This document shows, piece by piece, positions 28,298 to 33,756 of a DNA stretch of 33,756 nucleotides. The notes under the pieces are model-generated. The model saw only the letters and a list, made by a program, of their open reading frames with translations. It was not told the DNA's origin and made no database searches. The stretch covers positions 1 through 33,756 of the forward strand of contig JAJZLT010000002.1 of the NCBI GenBank assembly GCA_021803245.1, in the 5' to 3' direction. A program made the translations under genes and the position numbers. Each line of letters begins with the position of its first letter. Position 1 is the stretch's first letter. Source of the DNA: Microcaldota archaeon (GTDB lineage: Archaea; Micrarchaeota; Micrarchaeia; Micrarchaeales; CABMGC01).

Positions 28298-28479
28298 TTA
28301 AACACCTGTTTATTTTATGGTGTTAATGCTGCGCAGCTATTTATACCTGAGCATTTATTTAGGCAAAAGGTTACTTGCTTGTTCCAAATTACCGTATATT
28401 ATCTAACATATCAGTTCGATGCGGGATTCCGCCCGCAAGCAGTACGGGATTCCCGCTTAATATTGTTAATCATTTGAGT

Positions 28480-29622
28480 TTAGAGCACGAGTTCCGAATT
28501 TTCGTACATCGAATTTATGCGCACCCTTCCAGTACCTTCTGTAACCGAACCTATAACATCTGCTTTGAAGTGCCTGTTCAGTATTGCCAGCGCCTCTCCG
28601 ACTACCGTTTTGTGGACTACAACAACATATCCTATGCCGCTGTTGAACCATGTATACATCTCTTCTTGGGAAGGCTTGAACTCTCTGTGTGCATACTTAA
28701 AGATTTCATGCGGCTCCAGGGAATGGCTTTTTGATATCTTTATATCTACATCGTCCCTTCCATTGATAAGCTCCTTTAGCTTTGAGAGGCCTCCTCCGGT
28801 TATGTGAACCATACCGTGCACGTACATGTTCGCAGGAGCGCCATCCACCTTCATCTCTTCTAACAGGTCACGTATGCCTGACAAATAGATCGTAGTTGGT
28901 TTTGTTAACTGTTCTCCGATCGTGGTACCCCATGGCAGGTTGTAGTCAAGATCAAGGCCCCTTTTTTCAAATAACTCCCTTCTGAAAAAGCTCAACCCGT
29001 TCGAATGCACGCCATTGCTTGCCAGGCCTATGATTGCATCTCCTTTCCCGATATCCGTAGTTATCTCGTGGCCTTTCCTTACAAAGCCGGTCATTACCAA
29101 TCCTACCTCAAAGCCCTGGACTGTACTTAATATGGCCGTTTCTCCTGCAACTATTGCTACCGGATACGCCTTTCCGTCCTCTGCTTTCCATGCATGCTCT
29201 TTGCCCAGGTCTGCAAGGCCTTGTACGATTCCGAATATCTTTGCATGGTCTTCCCGCTGCATTATTATATGGTCTATCATCTGGGGTATTATGACGCGGC
29301 CGCTCTCCGCCAGGTCATCAGCTACCATCGCGAAGACGTCTTTGGCTCCCTCCTTTTGGGTGCCCATGCGGTAATGCAGAAAACCTTTCGTGCCTATTCC
29401 GTCCACCGCCGAGGCCTCTGAATATCTTGACCAGTATTGAGAATCCCTTTCAATTCTGAAACGCTTCCCATCTGGTTTGACCACGAATGGACCTTCCTGC
29501 GGGTGGGTGGCTTTTATTATCTCCCGTGTTTGCTCATTAAACGGCTTTGTGGGATCGTAAAGCAGTGTGCCGGAATTGCGCGCCTTTCCATCCCTTGCGG
29601 TTACGAACATTCCAATCTCCAT
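28480..29622 (-). CDS. purM: phosphoribosylformylglycinamidine cyclo-ligase-like (AIR synthase family)
   Basis: DGIGTK; MVADDLAESG; IVAGETAIL; GDAIIGLASNGVHSNGLSFFRR; HITGGGLSKL. Confidence 0.85.
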   Translation of the reverse strand: MEIGMFVTARDGKARNSGTLLYDPTKPFNEQTREIIKATHPQEGPFVVKPDGKRFRIERDSQYWSRYSEASAVDGIGTKGFLHYRMGTQKEGAKDVFAMVADDLAESGRVIIPQMIDHIIMQREDHAKIFGIVQGLADLGKEHAWKAEDGKAYPVAIVAGETAILSTVQGFEVGLVMTGFVRKGHEITTDIGKGDAIIGLASNGVHSNGLSFFRRELFEKRGLDLDYNLPWGTTIGEQLTKPTTIYLSGIRDLLEEMKVDGAPANMYVHGMVHITGGGLSKLKELINGRDDVDIKISKSHSLEPHEIFKYAHREFKPSQEEMYTWFNSGIGYVVVVHKTVVGEALAILNRHFKADVIGSVTEGTGRVRINSMYENSELVL

Positions 29623-29716
29623 TCTATACTTTTACACTGCCGTATTTATTTGTTGTGTTGTCAGAGGCTCCTTTTTCAAGGATGCCTTATTTTGCCGACA
29701 ATCATAGGAATAAGCA

Positions 29717-30214
29717 TTATTTATGGCTCTTCCCCCACGTTCCCATGACCTGGCGCATTATCGCAAACTCGCCCAGATGGTATGCAGTATGGTCTGCAGT
29801 GAGAAGTATCTCCCTTAGGATCGTCTGCCCATTGCCCCACGGTATCCTGAAATTGAGGTCTGTCCTTGGATCACTTACAATCTTCTTCAGCTCGTCTGAA
29901 TCTGCATTGAACCTTGCTATTGTCTCATCCCACTCCCTCTTTGTAGCAGTTTTGTTGCGGGCGGGCCAGTAGTCCCTTGGCCACTCCATCTCCTTGTAAT
30001 TCTCATTCCTGATGAAGTCAAGTATATCGGACTGCCCTATCCTCATATGCTCAAGGAGATGCCATGACGAATAGGTTCCTCCCGGAAATATCTCATTTAT
30101 TCTCGCACTTGGAAATTCTGCCGCTGCCTCCTCAAGCGTCATATGCGCATTGCCTCCGTTTAGCAGGGCGAGCAGCTCCGCCCTTAGTTCTTTGTACTCC
30201 ATCTTCCACACCAT
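29717..30214 (-). CDS. DinB-family protein
   Basis: YSSWHLLEHMRIGQSDILDFIRN...ILREILLTADHTAYHLGEFAIMRQ: DinB-type spaced His residues. Confidence 0.85.
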   Translation of the reverse strand: MVWKMEYKELRAELLALLNGGNAHMTLEEAAAEFPSARINEIFPGGTYSSWHLLEHMRIGQSDILDFIRNENYKEMEWPRDYWPARNKTATKREWDETIARFNADSDELKKIVSDPRTDLNFRIPWGNGQTILREILLTADHTAYHLGEFAIMRQVMGTWGKSHK

Positions 30215-30283
30215 TTACTTTGTTCTTTGTGTCATCTCCAAAACTATATATGTTTCAGTTGCCTATTGCTAGCCGGTGAAAAA

Positions 30284-31339
30284 ATGATAAAAACTACAGG
30301 ATATGCTGCAAGAAGCGCTAATGAAAAGCTCGCCCCATTTGAATTCGAGAGGAGAGATCCAGGAGAAAATGATGTTGTTGTAGATATAATGTATTGCGGG
30401 ATATGCCATTCGGATATACACGAAGCCAGGTCGGAGTGGCGCTCTGTCACTTATCCGATAGTGCCTGGCCATGAGATTGTAGGAAGGATTTCGCATGTGG
30501 GCTCTGCAGTAAAGAAGTTCAATGTAGGGGATGCGGTGGGCGTAGGCTGCATGGTTGATTCCTGCGGAGAATGCAGCTCATGCAATGCAGGAGCAGAATA
30601 TTACTGCATGGAAGGAGGCCCCGTGTGGACTTACGGTTCAGTTGATAGATACAATGGAAAGGGCCAGACTTACGGTGGCTACTCCGATAAGATAGTTGTG
30701 AACCAGGATTTTGTATTGAAGATGCCAGACGGAGCGGATCTTGCTGCCAGCGCGCCGTTGCTCTGTGCTGGAACAACAACTTATACTCCGCTTATGTACT
30801 GGAAGGCAGGACCCGGGCAGAGGGTTGGGGTGCTGGGCCTTGGAGGGCTTGGGCACATTGCAGTCAAGATAGCGAAGTCCCTCGGAGCAGAGGTAGTTGT
30901 GCTTACCACATCTAAAAACAAAGCCGAAGATGCCAAAAGGCTGGGGGCTGACAGTGTGGTAATAACAACAGACAAAGCGCAGCTTAAGGAGCATGCAGGA
31001 AGCTTTGATCTGATACTCGACACCGTATCGGCAAAGCACGAATTCGATGAATACCTGGCGCTTCTCAAGCTCAATGGCAAGCTGGTTCTCGTAGGCCTGC
31101 CCAGCGTACCGCTCCAGGTATCCCCGTTTTCCATAGTTACAGGCCACCGCATACTTGCAGGGTCAGGTCTCGGAGGCATAAGAGAGACGCAGGAGATGCT
31201 CGACTATTGCGTTAAGCACGGAATAAAGTCAGACATAGAGCTTATACCAATACAGAAAGTAAACGAAGCTTACGACAGGGTAGTGAAAGGGGATGTAAAG
31301 TACAGATTCGTCATAGACATGTCTTCCCTGAAAAAATAG
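30284..31339 (+). CDS. zinc-dependent alcohol dehydrogenase (MDR, CAD/YahK-like)
   Basis: YCGICHSDIHEAR; GHEIVGRI; structural zinc CGECSSCNAGAEYYC; Rossmann GVLGLGGLGHIAVKIA. Start MIKTTGYAARS at 30284 rather than 30227. Confidence 0.92.
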   Translation: MIKTTGYAARSANEKLAPFEFERRDPGENDVVVDIMYCGICHSDIHEARSEWRSVTYPIVPGHEIVGRISHVGSAVKKFNVGDAVGVGCMVDSCGECSSCNAGAEYYCMEGGPVWTYGSVDRYNGKGQTYGGYSDKIVVNQDFVLKMPDGADLAASAPLLCAGTTTYTPLMYWKAGPGQRVGVLGLGGLGHIAVKIAKSLGAEVVVLTTSKNKAEDAKRLGADSVVITTDKAQLKEHAGSFDLILDTVSAKHEFDEYLALLKLNGKLVLVGLPSVPLQVSPFSIVTGHRILAGSGLGGIRETQEMLDYCVKHGIKSDIELIPIQKVNEAYDRVVKGDVKYRFVIDMSSLKK

Positions 31340-31539
31340 GCGTTTCTGTACTGAAGAAAGCATGCGCTTTGTAGCTGTGCTGCCTTTACGGCATTGGATT
31401 CTAGAGAGATTCAATACGCAGATTTGATTATAGGTGCAACTGCCTATGCTAAAAGCCGAGCCATGGTCGGCAGATGACTCACTTCTTCAGCGCTTTTTAT
31501 GAGGTAAAATATTTATATATGCATATTTCATGTCTAACC

Positions 31540-32148
31540 ATGGACTTGATCCTGCGGCTTGCCTTTGTAGTGGTGATTATAATAGCCGCAATCTTCCTTG
31601 GATTCCTTGTGCTGAAGAATGGGGGATTTGGGCAGGGTATCAGTGCCGCAGATGCAAAGAGCCTTGTACTGCACGATCTGCAGAATAATTATCCGGGAGC
31701 GAATATAAGCATAAGCAACGTCAGCCCTTCACAATACCCGGGCAGCTGGCATATAGTTGCTTCAGTAGTTCTCAATTATACTGCCCCATGTCCGGCATAC
31801 TTTGTAGCTTCATACGAGTATCCGAAATATGGCTTTGTTTCAAGAGCCGAGAATAATTACACGTATGACTGCATTATAGACATAACCCCTATAAAGCTGA
31901 CTTCTTATCCTGTAGCAATAACAAGATCGTATGATCTGCACATAGGCAGCGTCGAGAGCTTTGTGTCGAAGTACGGATACAGCAATGTAAACGTGAAGGC
32001 AGTATACTACAATTCTACAGCCATCTATGGCAAGACTTATGATGATGTCTGGATAGTGAATTATTCGGCACCCAAGACCAATGAGTCGGTATATGCTGTG
32101 CTGTCTTTCGATGGAAATGAAGTGCTCGCTTACAATATGACTCATTGA
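31540..32148 (+). CDS. single-TM anchored protein, function unknown
   Basis: N-terminal TM LILRLAFVVVIIIAAIFLGFLVL. TATA-like atttatatat ~25 nt upstream of ATG 31540 favours this start over 31474. Confidence 0.6.
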   Translation: MDLILRLAFVVVIIIAAIFLGFLVLKNGGFGQGISAADAKSLVLHDLQNNYPGANISISNVSPSQYPGSWHIVASVVLNYTAPCPAYFVASYEYPKYGFVSRAENNYTYDCIIDITPIKLTSYPVAITRSYDLHIGSVESFVSKYGYSNVNVKAVYYNSTAIYGKTYDDVWIVNYSAPKTNESVYAVLSFDGNEVLAYNMTH

Positions 32149-32642
32149 GCCGGAGGATTGTCCTTCCTGAAGAGCAGGGTCTTGTGCTCTGATCCCCTTA
32201 TCTCTATTCTTCTGCTTCTTCCATCCACTATCTTAAATCCTGCTTTTTTGAAGAATTTGCACGCATGCTCATTCTCCTTTATTACCTCGGCTTCGAAGCT
32301 TTTTATACTCGCCTTCTCCGATTCCTTTATGGAAAAATTCAGCAGTTTTAAGCCTTCGCCTTTACCGGTAATCTTTTTTATAAGTATAATCGCTATTACT
32401 CCTTCGCCGTGCTCCTTCCGGGTTATCTCGCACTCGCCCACTATCGTCGAGTCCTTTATTGCAACTATATCTATAAGCTCCTTTCTCTCCGCTCCTCTGA
32501 TCTTAAGCATGAATATGCTCATGAATTCTTCGAGTGTAGGCTCCTTCTCGAACCACATGGCAAGCGGTTCCTCCTTGTAAACCTTCTTTACGAACTCGTA
32601 AAGCTCGGGCAGGTCACGCTCCCTTACGCTTCTGAACTCCAT
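32142..32642 (-). CDS. GNAT-family N-acetyltransferase-like protein
   Basis: MEFRSVRERDLPELYEFVKKVYKEEP...KITGKGEGLKLLNFSIKESEKASIKSFEAEVIKENEHACKFFKKAGFKIVDG. Confidence 0.75.
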   Translation of the reverse strand: MEFRSVRERDLPELYEFVKKVYKEEPLAMWFEKEPTLEEFMSIFMLKIRGAERKELIDIVAIKDSTIVGECEITRKEHGEGVIAIILIKKITGKGEGLKLLNFSIKESEKASIKSFEAEVIKENEHACKFFKKAGFKIVDGRSRRIEIRGSEHKTLLFRKDNPPAQ

Positions 32643-32813
32643 CTCCCTCCCACTAATTACTTTACGCAGAAGCGTTTTTTAAATATTGTTGCAGCAAACA
32701 GGTGATATCTTACCACCCGCAAGCTGCGCAGGATTATCGTCCATTTGTTAATCCAGTACTGATATCTGGCTTGCGAAGAAAGGTTTTAAGCGGTTGGCTT
32801 TCATGTATAAAGT

Positions 32814-33008
32814 ATGGCAATTACAAAAAGTACTGCAAAGAAGATACTTTTAGAAGCAGGGGCGGAGAGAGTAAGCGATGATGCCGTCATTGAGTTTTCA
32901 GAGATGATGAACAAGTATGCATACAGGATAGCCAAAAAGGCAGTTGCTTTATCTGCCCATGCAAAGAGGAAGACCGTTAAGAAAGATGATATCAATCTGG
33001 CTAGGTAG
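32814..33008 (+). CDS. archaeal histone
   Basis: 64 aa histone fold: AERVSDDAVIEFSEMMNKYAYRIAKKAVALSAHAKRKTVKKDDINLA. Confidence 0.95.
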   Translation: MAITKSTAKKILLEAGAERVSDDAVIEFSEMMNKYAYRIAKKAVALSAHAKRKTVKKDDINLAR

Positions 33009-33017
33009 GCTCTATTT

Positions 33018-33350
33018 TTACTGTGTGGATGCGGCAGCCAGCGAAATACCCAGAAGCTTGAGCAGGATTATCGTGCCTAAACCCGGGAGCCCGAAGATTG
33101 CTATTGGTATTACTAAGGATACAGAGATTGGAATACCGAGATTGAAAAGAAAATTCAGGAGGAACAGAGCGACTATGCCAAGTATGCTGTTTGCCAATAT
33201 GCCAAATATTATCTTGAGCAGGAACTTGCCCAGCTTGAAGACTATCAGCAGGACTACCGCTATTGCAGCGACTATTATGGCTGCAGAGATTATGTAATTC
33301 AATGTAGGCACGGTAGCAGCGGCTGAGAGCAGCATTTCCGTGGCAGGCAT
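33018..33350 (-). CDS. small hydrophobic BofA-like membrane protein
   Basis: MPATEMLLSAAATVPTLNYIISAAIIVAAIAVVLLIVFKLGKFLLKIIFGILANSILGIVALFLLNFLFNLGIPISVSLVIPIAIFGLPGLGTIILLKLLGI. Internal start at 33350 preferred; TATA-like ttatatatt ~25 nt upstream on the minus strand. Confidence 0.7.
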   Translation of the reverse strand: MPATEMLLSAAATVPTLNYIISAAIIVAAIAVVLLIVFKLGKFLLKIIFGILANSILGIVALFLLNFLFNLGIPISVSLVIPIAIFGLPGLGTIILLKLLGISLAAASTQ

Positions 33351-33480
33351 AATCTTGATGGGTTGGAAATATATAAGAATTTGTGGTGTCAGAGGCAGTA
33401 TGCAATTTCTTGCATTCCCCGGCCTTCCGGCACAGATGGAAGCGTGGCTCTCTGACTTCAGGATCTGAGCACAACCCGAA

Positions 33481-33490
33481 CTTTTATATA
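33481..33490 (+). promoter_or_regulatory. TATA-box promoter for RNase P RNA
   Basis: cttttatata roughly 25 nt before the predicted 5' end of the RNA. Confidence 0.65.
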
Positions 33491-33512
33491 ACAGCACTGG
33501 CGTATAAGATTG

Positions 33513-33756
33513 TGTGGTGTGTGGGTGGCTGACGGCCTTCAATGGCTGAGGAAGCTCTCTCCATGCGAGTAGCGCGCAGAGCCTAATAGCTCTATTCGGA
33601 ACAGAAACGAGACCGCTGCGGCGTCACATGCGATGACGATACGAGCGCGCCGGTGCGGATGAAACGTGCCGATGCGTGCGCTGTGTGCATGCAAGGCTAT
33701 AATAGCCGCTTAGTCTAATGCCACCTAAAACAGAAGAGAGGCTACGGCACACCACA
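33513..33756 (+). ncRNA. rnpB: archaeal RNase P RNA
   Basis: Perfect 9-bp terminal P1 helix tgtggtgtg (33513-33521)/cacaccaca (33748-33756). CR-I-like gaggaagctc, cagaaacgagacc, ggatgaaacgtgcc and CR-V-like acagaagagaggctacggca occur in the expected order. Confidence 0.92.

Noticed and set aside
32728-33075. 13-nt direct repeat gcaggattatcgt (near 32729 and 33063)
   Set aside because: Several 13-mer repeats are expected by chance in a window this size.
33351-33542. N-terminal extensions of ORFs 33001..33474 and 33018..33542
   Set aside because: They overlap the RNase P RNA promoter and 5' end; an internal start at 33350 with its own TATA is better.
1-33756. CRISPR arrays, rRNA genes, transposases or integrases
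   Set aside because: No regularly spaced repeats, no rRNA-like stretches, and no DDE/Tnp/tyrosine-recombinase ORFs were seen.

Overview
This is a gene-dense archaeal chromosomal segment. It carries aIF2-beta, aIF1A, Rio1, RpoK, Sec61-beta, a histone, SMC, geranylgeranyl reductase, an archaeal-type YchF/Obg GTPase, an intron-containing tRNA-Asp and an archaeal RNase P RNA. Small gene sizes and leaderless promoters fit a small-genome archaeon such as a DPANN/Micrarchaeota-like lineage, but that placement is inference. Most of the window is ordinary housekeeping sequence. Three stretches look accessory and more AT-rich by eye: ~1-2780 (Lrp-like regulator plus DMT exporter), ~13870-15430 (3' of tRNA-Leu) and ~24500-26450 (3' of tRNA-Asp). 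The strongest non-routine signal is 3' of tRNA-Asp. The tRNA 3' end recurs twice downstream (12/12 nt at 25979-25990 and 25/28 nt at 26391-26418), which delimits two small cassettes. These hold a nonsense-interrupted GNAT, an apparently intact VapBC pair with an 11-bp inverted-repeat operator, and a nonsense-interrupted VOC gene. I see no integrase. Other observations: an unlisted 53-aa Sec61-beta gene, a complete-looking RNase P RNA at the right edge with a perfect 9-bp P1, a textbook BHB intron in tRNA-Asp, a carbamoyltransferase/glycosyltransferase pair coupled by ATGA, and a ~490-bp hairpin-rich intergenic region with no assigned function. All family calls are by motif recognition; no searches were run.
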